The position numbers were made by a program, and so were the translations under genes. Of a stretch of DNA of 20,320 nt, positions 1 through 6,385 are shown one piece after another; within the stretch, counting starts at the first letter, position 1, and each line of letters begins with the position of its first letter. The notes beneath the pieces are model-generated. The model saw nothing but the letters and a program-made list of their open reading frames with translations, was not told the DNA's origin and did no database searches. Origin of the DNA: Gemmatimonadota bacterium (GTDB lineage Bacteria > Gemmatimonadota > Gemmatimonadetes > Gemmatimonadales > Gemmatimonadaceae); contig JADKAQ010000039.1 in the NCBI GenBank assembly GCA_016719105.1, positions 1-20,320 of the forward strand, written 5' to 3'.

Positions 1-7
1 TTTGGCG

Positions 8-101
8 GTACAACGTTTGGGTTCACCTGCAGCCGAAGGCTATCGCGCGAGCGGAGCGAGCGTACCATAACTCGGCTGACTGGTGCAACCCTCTGTTATG
101 C
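8..101 (-). repeat. attC: attC site 1 (94 bp), end of higBA cassette
   Basis: The right core is gttatgc at 95-101. The left core is degenerate (gtacaac at 8-14). The inner arms (cctgcagccga / tcggctgactgg) and the central gcgagcggagcgagc stem match the other sites. The higA stop codon lies in the right core. Confidence 0.85.
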
Positions 102-410
102 GACGCGCAGGGGCTTGATGCGCGCGACGTCGTCCTTGATCGCTTGTCCGGCCTCCCAGAGATCGACACTGCGCTGGGCGTTGAGCCAGAACTCTGCGCT
201 GTTGCCGAAGAGCCGGGAGAGCCGGAGCGCCATCTCAGGACTGAGCGCGCGCCGCTCGCGGAGCAGTTCGTTGACGGACTGCCGGGACACGCCTAACGCC
301 TCCGCCAGCCCGGCGACGGTGAGCGCGTAGTCGGGCATGAAGTCCTCGCGGAGCATCTCCCCCGGGTGGGTGGGCCGCCGCTTCATGGTACGGGGATGCG
401 GGATACTCAT
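96..410 (-). CDS. higA: HigA-type antitoxin (XRE-family HTH)
   Basis: The protein is about 104 aa with a helix-turn-helix of the HigA/VapI family: the HPGEMLREDF entry motif is followed by LTVAGLAEALGVSRQSVNELL (read as HTH) and the family-typical SAEFWLNAQ. HigA neutralises HigB and represses the operon. The start is ATG at 410, which overlaps the higB stop by 4 nt (ATGA), so the pair is translationally coupled. The TAA stop sits in the core of attC 1. The reading frame is intact although its toxin partner is frameshifted. An orphan antitoxin of this kind could still act as a regulator or anti-toxin. Family assignment is confident; the binding partner is inferred. Confidence 0.88.
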   Translation of the reverse strand: MSIPHPRTMKRRPTHPGEMLREDFMPDYALTVAGLAEALGVSRQSVNELLRERRALSPEMALRLSRLFGNSAEFWLNAQRSVDLWEAGQAIKDDVARIKPLRVA

Positions 411-704
411 GCGAAGCACTCCAGCCTAGTGATAGTCGCACACCCGACGTCGTAGGCATCGCCGTCGACAAAGCGGAAACAAATGCGCCACTGATCGTTC
501 ACGGCAATCGCATGCTGGCCCTGCCGATCGCCGCGCAGCGCATGCAGGCGATTGCCGGGGGGCACTTTCAGGTCGTCGAGGGACGTCGCCAGGTCCACGT
601 ACTCCAGCTTGCGCCGCGCGGCGGGCCACGTCGGGCGGAAAGCGCTTGGCCGCGCCCGTGGCAAACAGGTCCTGCGTGCGTTTGTCGGCGAACGACTTGA
701 TCAC
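407..704 (-). pseudogene. higB: HigB-type toxin, frameshifted
   Basis: HigB toxins are RelE-fold mRNA interferases. The N-terminal part (MIKSFADKRTQDLF...) lies in the frame starting with GTG at 704. The C-terminal part, with KLEYVDLATSLDDLKVPPGN, a GDRQGQHAI segment and NDQWRICFRF, lies in another frame and ends at 407. The switch falls in a GC-rich run near 615-625, where removing one base restores a normal 98-aa HigB. It overlaps higA by 4 nt in the usual toxin-first order. Either the toxin is dead, leaving the antitoxin alone, or this is a sequencing indel in a GC-rich run; the second is quite possible. The promoter predicted just upstream would make the mRNA start at or near the GTG, so the message could be leaderless. 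Confidence 0.8.
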
Positions 705-710
705 GCGTCA

Positions 711-739
711 AGTGTAACGCATCACGTGACGCATGTCAA
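711..739 (-). promoter_or_regulatory. Predicted higBA promoter with palindromic operator in the spacer
   Basis: On the minus strand a -35 TTGACA (734-739) and a -10 TACACT (711-716) are separated by exactly 17 bp. The spacer holds a near-perfect 14-bp palindrome, GCATCACGTGACGC on the plus strand (719-732), and the direct repeats GTAACGCAT/GTGACGCAT (714-722, 726-734). This placement suits autorepression by HigA. The predicted start of transcription falls at about the GTG start of higB (704). Confidence 0.65.
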
Positions 740-756
740 ATGGCGTCAGTCGGTTC

Positions 757-847
757 GCATAACGTGGAGTTGAGCTGCAAGCACGTTACAACCGTCGCGG
801 CGAAGCCGCATCTACAATGTGCTTGTCTGCTCCGACGCTTGTTATGC
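757..847 (-). repeat. attC: attC site 2 (91 bp)
   Basis: The cores are gcataac (757-763) and gttatgc (841-847), exactly complementary, with inner arms ttgagctgcaagcac / gtgcttgtctgctcc and a short central GC stem. It ends the lipoprotein cassette, whose reading frame runs into it and stops at 786. Confidence 0.88.
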
Positions 848-1418
848 GGCCGGCTGCGCCGGGGCGCGAATCGTGCTGGGCCTCAGCACGCGGCCCCGGT
901 TGAAGGTGAACCTGCAGTGAGTCGTGGGCGCCGATTCGCACCTGGATGATGCCGCGCCCCAGCGGTGCACCGCCGCGGACCTCCATCTCGTAGACGCCGG
1001 CAGGCACACGTAGAATCGCTGCGCCCGCAGAATCGGTTTCTACCATCCACGGCGACGATTCGGGCAGATCGGTGAAACGGCCATCGAGCCACCGGCGTGA
1101 AAGCCTCACTGGAACGTCGTGGTGGCGCGTCGGCGCTTTGCCCGCCATCGGATCGCTCGGCCCGTACACGCGCACGAGGAGCGTTGCAGCAGGGTGTCGC
1201 GAGGGCGTCTCAAAGCCGTACAGCCGGAGCGGCTGCGAAGGACAGTTGAATACGCCGCCGTATGGTTCCGGCAGCAAATCGAAATGCGGGCTGTACAGGA
1301 CAACGCGTTCAGCGCGCGACCACTCGCGGACATCTACATCACGAGTAGGCGTGTCGAAGGAGCAGCCGAGGAACAGAAGCGCTAGGAGTAGAGGCATGCA
1401 TCCTCTGATTGACCGCAT
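786..1418 (-). CDS. Predicted lipoprotein, function unknown
   Basis: The protein is about 210 aa. It begins MRSIRGCMPLLLALLFLGC, a lipoprotein signal peptide with the lipobox LFLGC, so it should be secreted and lipid-anchored. The mature part is soluble, with YSPHFDLLPEPYGG and a Gly-rich segment near the end (AGVYEMEVRGGAPLGRG) that resembles a carboxypeptidase-regulatory-like beta fold, a weak impression only. The chosen ATG (1418) lies in the left core of attC 3, so the recombination site itself supplies the start. ATG at 1397, just inside, follows an AGAGG and is the alternative. The frame continues about 60 nt into attC 2 before a TAA. I do not recognise the family. Confidence 0.7.
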   Translation of the reverse strand: MRSIRGCMPLLLALLFLGCSFDTPTRDVDVREWSRAERVVLYSPHFDLLPEPYGGVFNCPSQPLRLYGFETPSRHPAATLLVRVYGPSDPMAGKAPTRHHDVPVRLSRRWLDGRFTDLPESSPWMVETDSAGAAILRVPAGVYEMEVRGGAPLGRGIIQVRIGAHDSLQVHLQPGPRAEAQHDSRPGAAGRITSVGADKHIVDAASPRRL

Positions 1419-1509
1419 AACGAACATGGTTCTGCTGCAATGCGGCCGCTGGGTGCCGCTCCTGCTCACGAATGGTCGGCCACATTGTCAGCAGCAACCG
1501 GCGTTATGA
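1415..1509 (-). repeat. attC: attC site 3 (95 bp)
   Basis: The cores are gcataac (1415-1421) and gttatga (1503-1509). The arms are ctgctgcaatgcggccgc on the left and cacattgtcagcagcaa on the right. It supplies the stop codon of the metallopeptidase (1504-1506) and an ATG at the start of the next cassette (1416-1418). It is more diverged than the 93-bp sites. Confidence 0.75.
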
Positions 1510-2615
1510 GGCCGCGATACGCTCCACGCGCTCCTGCCAGGCCGCGACAACCTCGGCCCACGGACGAGCAAGGAGTCGCACCAAAACGTCTCGAATCCCA
1601 TGCCCGGGCGCCCGCAAGTACTCGCGGACCGCATCGACTCCTCTAGCCTCGTGCACGATCTCTGCGAGAACCGCTCCGGCTGCGTTGCGGATCTCCGACG
1701 GCACGCTCATGTCGTCGAGAATCCTGTCCAAGGTGATCTCGGGCTGGGCGGTGAGCAACGAATCCATATGGAGCACGGAACCCTTGTAGTCCCGGCCGGC
1801 AGTCCCACCACACCACGTTGGCACGCCCTCAGAGGCAAGAAGTGAGGTGCTGCTGCCACGGATAATGGGGAGCAGCACCACGTGCGCTATCTCGTGGCGG
1901 TATTCCTCGCCAAGCGCTGGGATGCCTGAGAAGACCTGGAAGTTGACGGGCTTCGCGAAACCTCCCGCAGCACCGAAGCGCCGCGGAATCACCACGCCAA
2001 GAAGTTCGAGGGCTTGGTCGACGCTCTCAGTGGCGTAGTAGTCGAGATGCGGCGGAGGGGCCACGTTGAACGCAGCGGCCAGTGAGTCCACAAACGCTGC
2101 GGACCGAGCTGCCCTTGAAGCCGTGAATTGCAGGGTCGGTGCGGTGAAAAACGTGACACGACCTCTGGTCTCGCGCGCCCATGATGCTGTCTTGTACGGC
2201 AGCGCATTGGCGAGGACCCATCGCGACCGCTTCCGGCGCGCGTACACGGTCATCGTAAGCTCTGGCGCCTGCGTCGAGGAGTCGCGCGCCGTGGTCCCCT
2301 CAGGCCAGAAGCGCGTGACAATCTGGTACGCCGTATCCGCTCGAGCGCTGACGGGCGTGACGCTGAGCACCTCGGGATCGCCCCGTCAGCGAGGTAGAAG
2401 CCGGCCAGATCATACATCGGCCACCGCTGCTGCTCCGTGGCATCCCAGAGCGGAGTGGGTTCGCCGGCACGACGCGCGAACTGCCCCTGTTTAGATGCGA
2501 GATACTCTTCCCATACGCGACGCGCCGCCAGCTCTGATGCGCGCGAAGGTGGCGAGGAACATGCACTTGCGCTCACCGCAACAAAGATGGAGAGGACACC
2601 TCGGAGTCTCCGCAT
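1504..2615 (-). pseudogene. Lipoprotein zinc metallopeptidase (HExxH), frameshifted
   Basis: The N-terminal frame starts at 2615 with a lipoprotein signal (MRRLRGVLSIFVAVSASAC) followed by a short segment to AGFYLADGAIP. The remainder (EVLSVTPVSARADTAYQ onward) is in another frame and ends at 1504. The break is at about 2371-2376, where adding one G gives a 370-aa protein. The long part has HEIAH (1882-1896) and, downstream, ASEGVPTWCGG. This is the gluzincin pattern of peptidase-MA-like proteins, in which the Glu of the second motif is the third zinc ligand. YYATESVDQALELLGV before it fits the same family. It is likely a periplasmic or surface peptidase; its substrate is unknown. A single-base loss could be real decay or a sequencing error. 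The stop lies in attC 3. Confidence 0.72.
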
Positions 2616-2690
2616 GTGTCAGGGCGGTGCAAGCGGCAAGGACAAATCTCCGAAGATCACGTCAGCTTACAGCGACGCCTTCTCTGACCC

Positions 2691-2784
2691 GCATAACGCC
2701 ATAGCTCAGTTGCAGCGGAGGGAAATAGAGCGAGCGGAGCGAGCGCACAATCGCTCGGTGGTCAACCGCAACCCGTTGTTAGGC
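2691..2784 (-). repeat. attC: attC site 4 (94 bp)
   Basis: The cores are gcataac (2691-2697) and gttaggc (2778-2784), with a central agcgagcggagcgagcg stem. It is separated from the preceding stop (2938) by about 150 bp of apparently non-coding DNA, an unusually long gap for this array. Confidence 0.87.
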
Positions 2785-2937
2785 CGCGCTTCAGGCACAC
2801 GCTTCGAGACCGATTCCTGAGGAGCTGTCTCGGCGAACTCGTGTTGAATCGGCTTCTTGTGCCTGGGCTCATGGTAGCCTGGGGGGCCGAGTGGTGCAGG
2901 TAATGGCTGGACCCGTGTCGCCGGTCGCGTCCATGGC

Positions 2938-3645
2938 TCAGGCGGAAGGGTGCACCGGAATCGCCTGGCGTTCTGCCAACGCGGCGAATCGCGCCCCGAT
3001 GCGTTCCATTTGAGCGGCACGCGCGCGGGCCCAACGCGGCAACCGAAGCGCAAGCACCGCCATCCCCGCCAATCCGACGACGCCTGAGAACGCGGTGAGC
3101 CCGATCGTCGCCCCCGCGGGGGCCACCGGCATCGCCGCGGCCATCACCGTGGAGAGCACAAAGGCGGCGGCGCCAAGCCTGAGAAACACCGGCCCTTCAT
3201 CCTTGCGCGTGGTGAGTCGAAGCCGGTGTCCGGTTTCCGTCGGTTCAAGCAAGACATGCAGATTGCCGCTGGTCCACTGCCGGAATGCGCCGTCGCGACG
3301 CAAGGTGCCGGGCGCGTCGAACGTCTCGCGCAGCGCCACCACCAGCTGCTCCCACTCGGCATCCGTGAGCGCGCGGTCCACATACACGGTCCGCGCGACC
3401 CCCACGGGGAAGCCGAGACACTGGGTGTATTGCGTCGGGGCCAACGAACCGCGCCTGACCTCTTTGGCCGCCCGCGCGATGTGATCGGCGCCGATCCCGA
3501 CCTCGGTAGCGATTCCGGTGAGCGCGGCCAGTGTCAGCCCGTCACCTGTGGGAAGGCTTCCGCCGCGCTCGGCCTCTTGCGCCGTGCTCGCCCGCTCCAG
3601 GATCTGAGCGACTTCCAGATCGTTGTACCGACGCTCGTGTGACAC
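2938..3645 (-). CDS. Two-helix membrane protein with N-terminal regulatory-type domain
   Basis: The protein is about 235 aa. The first 60 residues (RRYNDLEVAQILERASTAQ, then LTLAALTGIATEVGIGADHIARAA) form a small helical module. I have the impression it recurs in Gemmatimonadota and related proteins, where it precedes membrane segments. The middle is soluble, and two hydrophobic helices follow (about FLRLGAAAFVLSTVMAAAMP and TAFSGVVGLAGMAVLALRLP) before a short basic tail. The start is uncertain: GTG at 3645 (VSHERRYND) is used, TTG at 3669 is the alternative, and neither has a good ribosome site. Function is unknown; a membrane sensor or adaptor role is only a guess. Confidence 0.7.
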   Translation of the reverse strand: MSHERRYNDLEVAQILERASTAQEAERGGSLPTGDGLTLAALTGIATEVGIGADHIARAAKEVRRGSLAPTQYTQCLGFPVGVARTVYVDRALTDAEWEQLVVALRETFDAPGTLRRDGAFRQWTSGNLHVLLEPTETGHRLRLTTRKDEGPVFLRLGAAAFVLSTVMAAAMPVAPAGATIGLTAFSGVVGLAGMAVLALRLPRWARARAAQMERIGARFAALAERQAIPVHPSA

Positions 3646-3677
3646 GCGTGATCGGGGCAGAGGGTGCAAGGGGAGCG

Positions 3678-3773
3678 GGCAAACGACTTGCTGGGCGCCA
3701 TCCCAAGACTGTTTTCAGGGGTGCGCGGTAACTCGATTACTCTAACTCGCTCTGTCTGCAGCGCTTGTTAGGC
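3678..3773 (-). repeat. attC: Degenerate attC site 5
   Basis: The right half is clear: gtctgcagcgcttgttaggc ends in the core gttaggc (3767-3773). The left core is only a weak ggcaaac at 3678-3684, and the left inner arm is not recognisable. The spacing (96 bp) is right for attC. It looks like a decayed site. Confidence 0.5.
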
Positions 3774-4041
3774 GCCCCCAACGATGGGCGCCGCTCGCGC
3801 GGCAACGGACGAATGCGTCGCGTCCGGGCGTGCGCGAAGCGGCGACCGATCCCCGACGAACCAGAGATGCCCGAAGGGATCGACCAACCCACCCTGCCAG
3901 TGGGTGCCCCACGGCATCTGGTGATCCCGCACGATGTGACCTTCTTGGCGTGCGCCCTCGCGCATACCACTGCATTGCAGTGTGCGTGTCAGGAACCGCG
4001 AGCATCATTGACACTACCGGGGTCTCGGGTCGCGTTGCCAT
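3768..4041 (-). pseudogene. VOC/PhnB-type glyoxalase-fold protein with internal deletion
   Basis: VOC proteins of this subfamily are about 140-160 aa. Here the N-terminus (VVSMMLAVPDTHTAMQWYAR) starts at ATG 4041, with a strong AGGAGG at 4050-4055. It is followed almost at once, in another frame, by the C-terminal beta strands: RDHQMPWGTHWQGGLVDPFG, then HLWFVGDRSP. Roughly 70 central residues are missing and the frame changes at about 3955-3960, so the protein cannot fold as a VOC domain. The TAA stop lies in the core of attC 5. It shares a cassette with the SnoaL-like gene, with no attC between them, which suggests cassette fusion by attC loss. The family call comes from the two end motifs. 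Confidence 0.72.
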
Positions 4042-4134
4042 TCAGCATTCCTCCTCGTGAAACCTGCTCCGCTAGACCTTCCACTGCGCTCCCGGTGCGC
4101 CAAACGTGGCCGTCGGTAAGGCGGGCACCATCCC

Positions 4135-4584
4135 TTACGGCTCCGCAGGGTAGTACCACACGCGATGCACCAGCCCGGCACGCACCTCATACACGACGAC
4201 GCTCGACTGCCCGCCCGCCCCAGCCGTCGGCGCACTCCAGCGCGTCCGCTCGTGCGTGGTGACCCACGGTCCCAGGGCGCGCACTGCCAAGAGCTCCGAC
4301 TGGGCGGTGGGTACTTCGCGAAAGTAACGGGCCAGCAGGCGCTGAAAGGCGTCGACACCTCGTCCGCCGAGCGTGGCCGAGTCTCCCGCGACGTTCAGCC
4401 AAACCATCCCAGGTGAGACGTGCGCCATCATCGCGTCGAGGTCCTTTGCGTTGAACGCCGCCACGTACGCGCGCACGACCGCGATCGGGCTGGTGTCTCT
4501 TGGCGCGACCAAAGCAACGGCTTGGGCGGGCGCGTCCGTCGCGCCCAGCACCATCATCACGAGTATCGTCGTGGCTCGGATCAT
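4135..4584 (-). CDS. Secreted SnoaL/NTF2-like protein
   Basis: The protein is about 149 aa. It starts MIRATTILVMMVLGATDAPA, a signal peptide probably cleaved after APAQA. The body has the NTF2-like pattern VVRAYVAAFNAKDLDAMMAH, then VSPGMVWLNVAGD, a GRGVDAFQRLLARYF segment and a C-terminal strand VVVYEVRAGLVHRVWYYPAE. SnoaL-like domains form a cone-shaped pocket used by isomerases, hydrolases and ligand binders, so the family alone does not give the substrate. ATG at 4584 is preferred over 4620 because it gives a clean signal peptide. It lies 43 nt inside attC 6. The frame is intact. Confidence 0.82.
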   Translation of the reverse strand: MIRATTILVMMVLGATDAPAQAVALVAPRDTSPIAVVRAYVAAFNAKDLDAMMAHVSPGMVWLNVAGDSATLGGRGVDAFQRLLARYFREVPTAQSELLAVRALGPWVTTHERTRWSAPTAGAGGQSSVVVYEVRAGLVHRVWYYPAEP

Positions 4585-4626
4585 CGTAGACCGCTTCAGG
4601 AGGCTGGGGACGTTGCGCACTGCTCC

Positions 4627-4755
4627 GCCTAACGTTCGAGCTAACCGGCCGGCGGAGGCAAGCGCCGTGAGCCCGGACTGAGAAGGTGCCCCATGTGCCT
4701 CAGGCCGGGCGTACGGCGCTTGCCGTAGCGGGTCCGGCTGAGCGAGGGGCTAGGC
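4627..4755 (-). repeat. attC: attC site 6, long divergent type (129 bp)
   Basis: The cores are gcctaac (4627-4633) and gctaggc (4749-4755, one mismatch to GTTRRRY). The inner arms differ completely from the array consensus and form a long stem: gaggcaagcgccgt pairs with acggcgcttgccg, and gctaaccgg with the ccggctgagc side. It ends the ridA cassette. Confidence 0.75.
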
Positions 4756-5128
4756 CTCAGCGATTGCGGCAATCGAGAGCTTTAGCCCCGGATTCTGGCA
4801 GGCAACTTGGCGCCTTGGCGGGCTGGTGGATCGGATGGGAACCACCTGAGCCACTCTTCATTCATGCCCGCGAAGTCGTCTTCGTCCGCAAGCACCACGG
4901 TGACACTGACGATCTTCTCCAAGCTACTTCCGGCCGCTTCGAGGATGGCTTGTATGTTGGTCAGGCACTGCCGCGTTTGTTCCTGAATCGTGGTTCCCTT
5001 GAAACCACCGGTGGCGGGTCAGTCGGAGCAGTGCCGGACACGAAGACGAGACCGGCGGCCTTAACCGCTTGGCTATAGGCTGCGGGCGGCTTGCCGGCCT
5101 TGGGTGTAAACACGATCTGTCGAGGCAT
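4750..5128 (-). pseudogene. ridA: RidA-family (YjgF/UK114) deaminase, two frameshifts
   Basis: RidA hydrolyses reactive enamine/imine intermediates released by PLP enzymes. The start ATG is at 5128 with AAGGAAG seven bases upstream. Frame 1 gives MPRQIVFTPKAGKPPAAYSQ and continues to VFVSGTAPTDP. Frame 2 gives TGGFKGTTIQEQTRQCLTNI through LADEDDFAGMNEEWLRWFP to RQGAKLPARI. Frame 3 gives the last strand, LKLSIAAIAEA, and a TAG inside attC 6. Each break is a one-base loss (a C run near 5024-5030 and a G/C run near 4786-4790). Restoring both gives exactly 126 aa, normal for RidA, with the conserved PPAR Arg region present. It is dead as written. Two independent homopolymer losses in one gene raise the possibility of sequencing error. 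Confidence 0.85.
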
Positions 5129-5182
5129 TGAGCTTCCTTGGCTATTCAGGCAGGTGGGACGCGCAAGCGCCGGTTCTCTGAG

Positions 5183-5218
5183 GCCTAACGTTGAGCATCA
5201 ACTGCGGCCGAAGGCAAT
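5183..5218 (-). repeat. attC: Truncated attC site 7 (left half only)
   Basis: The sequence from gcctaac (5183-5189) through gttgagcatcaactgcggcc and gaaggcaat matches the left arm of the consensus. It then breaks off into coding sequence at about 5219. No right arm or gttaggc core follows. The remnant encodes the last 11 residues of the adjoining protein. Confidence 0.82.
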
Positions 5219-5586
5219 GCAGTGAAGAACGTAGCCCGCGGACGGTAGCGAGCCTTTAGATGAAGCTCGAAGCCCGTGGCAATCTTCAGGTGCTCGTAGT
5301 TGTGAAACTCGAAGTGCCGGCCAGTCATTTCGCTCCAGGGAGGTTCATGTCCCTCAGAGAGCCCGCCTCCCGCTAGAGACTCGGCGACTGCAGCGCGATG
5401 CGCCGCGAGCGCTCTTCGCTCTGAGATCACGATGGTATCGGCGCATGCTCGAAGTGGTACGCGGTTTAGCTCGACGGCTGCCCAATCGCGATGCATATCA
5501 TCGAGGTAGATGATGTGCGCACGACGGTAAGTGTCACTGTGACGCAGTTGCTGCTGCTTCGCCTCCAGCGTCGTCAGTGGCTTCAT
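5185..5586 (-). CDS. Orphan cassette protein, C-terminus truncated and fused to attC remnant
   Basis: The protein is about 133 aa and starts at ATG 5586 (MKPLTTLEAKQQQLRHSDTY), 28 nt inside attC 8 with no obvious ribosome site. It is soluble and rich in Arg and Ala. The stretch ending FEFHNYEHLKIATGFELHLK is the most conserved-looking part, and similar NYxHLKIATGFEL segments occur in uncharacterised cassette proteins as I recall them. After it the protein should continue, but a deletion joins it directly to the half attC 7. The last residues (ALPSAAVDAQR) are attC sequence read as protein. Function is unknown and the product may be non-functional. Confidence 0.65.
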   Translation of the reverse strand: MKPLTTLEAKQQQLRHSDTYRRAHIIYLDDMHRDWAAVELNRVPLRACADTIVISERRALAAHRAAVAESLAGGGLSEGHEPPWSEMTGRHFEFHNYEHLKIATGFELHLKARYRPRATFFTALPSAAVDAQR

Positions 5587-5613
5587 CGCAATGCGAGCGA
5601 GTGGTGGATTGTC

Positions 5614-5706
5614 GGCTAACGTTGAGCATCTCCTGCAGCCGCATCCAACCAAGCGAGCGCAGCGAGCAGACCTCAGTGCGACTGTCTGCTGCATGCGGTG
5701 TTAGGC
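5614..5706 (-). repeat. attC: attC site 8 (93 bp), hicBA cassette
   Basis: The cores are ggctaac (5614-5620) and gttaggc (5700-5706), with arms gttgagcatctcctgcagcc / gactgtctgctgcatgcg and a central agcgagcgcagcgagc stem. Confidence 0.9.
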
Positions 5707-5707
5707 A

Positions 5708-5893
5708 TCACGGCTCGGCGATCTCGAGGTCGCGACAAATCTTGCGGGCCAGGAAGTCGTTGACTTCGCGATGTCGCGGCACCGTCGAGACGCGCCGCTT
5801 CTCGGGATTGAGGTAGACGGAATGACTGCCGCCTTCCCGGAGGAGGCGGCAGCCCTGCGCTTCCAGATGCCGAATGAGGTCGACGCGTTTCAC
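5708..5893 (-). CDS. hicA: HicA-type toxin
   Basis: The protein is 61 aa, the usual HicA size, with the dsRBD-like HicA fold. It has MKRVDLIRHLEAQGCRLLRE and then GGSHSVY, containing the catalytic Gly-Ser-His (His about residue 24), followed by VSTVPRHREVND and a C-terminal RKICRDLEI. HicA is an mRNA interferase whose active site is covered by HicB. The start is GTG at 5893, nine bases after the hicB stop. The TGA stop is two bases from attC 8. The frame is intact. The order is antitoxin first, the reverse of the E. coli hicAB order but known elsewhere. Confidence 0.9.
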   Translation of the reverse strand: MKRVDLIRHLEAQGCRLLREGGSHSVYLNPEKRRVSTVPRHREVNDFLARKICRDLEIAEP

Positions 5894-5902
5894 GCCGCGG
5901 GG

Positions 5903-6124
5903 CTACGCCGAGAGGCGGAACGGTTCGCGAATTACGGTGGTCCCGACGAGGTCTTCTTCGGCGAGGGCGCGGTTGGTCTCGAGGACCAGGGTGACGGCTT
6001 CGCGCAGGTTTTCCCGGGCCTCGTCGAGGGTGGCGCCCTGCGTGTTGGCCCCGGGAAGCTCCTCGACAAAGGCGATAAACCCTTCGGGGACTTCGCGATA
6101 CACAGCGGTGAACTCGACGGTCAT
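5903..6124 (-). CDS. hicB: HicB-type antitoxin (partial RNase-H-like fold)
   Basis: The protein is 73 aa. It has EFTAVYREVPEGFIAFVEEL, then PGANTQGATLDEARENLREA, the classic HicB segment, and a helical end VTLVLETNRALAEE. It lacks a C-terminal DNA-binding domain, as many short HicB proteins do, so autoregulation may be weak or use the complex. It should bind and mask HicA. ATG at 6124 is followed by the core motif without an extension. The 168 bp between this start and attC 9 are GC-rich with an inverted repeat but no convincing -35/-10 pair. Confidence 0.9.
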   Translation of the reverse strand: MTVEFTAVYREVPEGFIAFVEELPGANTQGATLDEARENLREAVTLVLETNRALAEEDLVGTTVIREPFRLSA

Positions 6125-6292
6125 GGGCGGGCTCGGGTCGGTGGTGTTCGGAATGTACGCCCCGTCAGCTCAAGAGGCAGGGGGCCGCCCTCAAATGGAC
6201 GGGCGCCCCAACGGCTTCAATCGCGCCGTCGTTGCACGGTGGTCGCGCGTCCGGATCTGACGCGCGCGCCATCGTCGGACAGGTCGGGTGAT

Positions 6293-6385
6293 GCCTAACG
6301 CATATGTTCAGCTGCAAGGCCTCCAATAGATGCGCGCGCAGCGCGCCTCCAGTGCAGCCTTGTCTGCTGCAACATTTTGTTATGC
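6293..6385 (-). repeat. attC: attC site 9 (93 bp)
   Basis: The cores are gcctaac (6293-6299) and gttatgc (6379-6385). The central stem gcgcgcagcgcgc lies between gttcagctgcaaggcc-type and gcagccttgtctgctgc arms. It supplies the TAA stop of the metallo-hydrolase. Confidence 0.9.

Noticed and set aside
2706..3053. Small minus-strand frame between attC 4 and the membrane protein (PPGYHEPRHKKPIQHEF region)
   Set aside because: The stretch looks somewhat protein-like but has no start or ribosome site of its own and runs into attC 4; it is left as non-coding DNA, perhaps a lost 3' extension.
3095..3642. Plus-strand frames antisense to the two-helix membrane protein
   Set aside because: They overlap a gene with clear membrane segments and family-like motifs on the other strand and show no independent signals.
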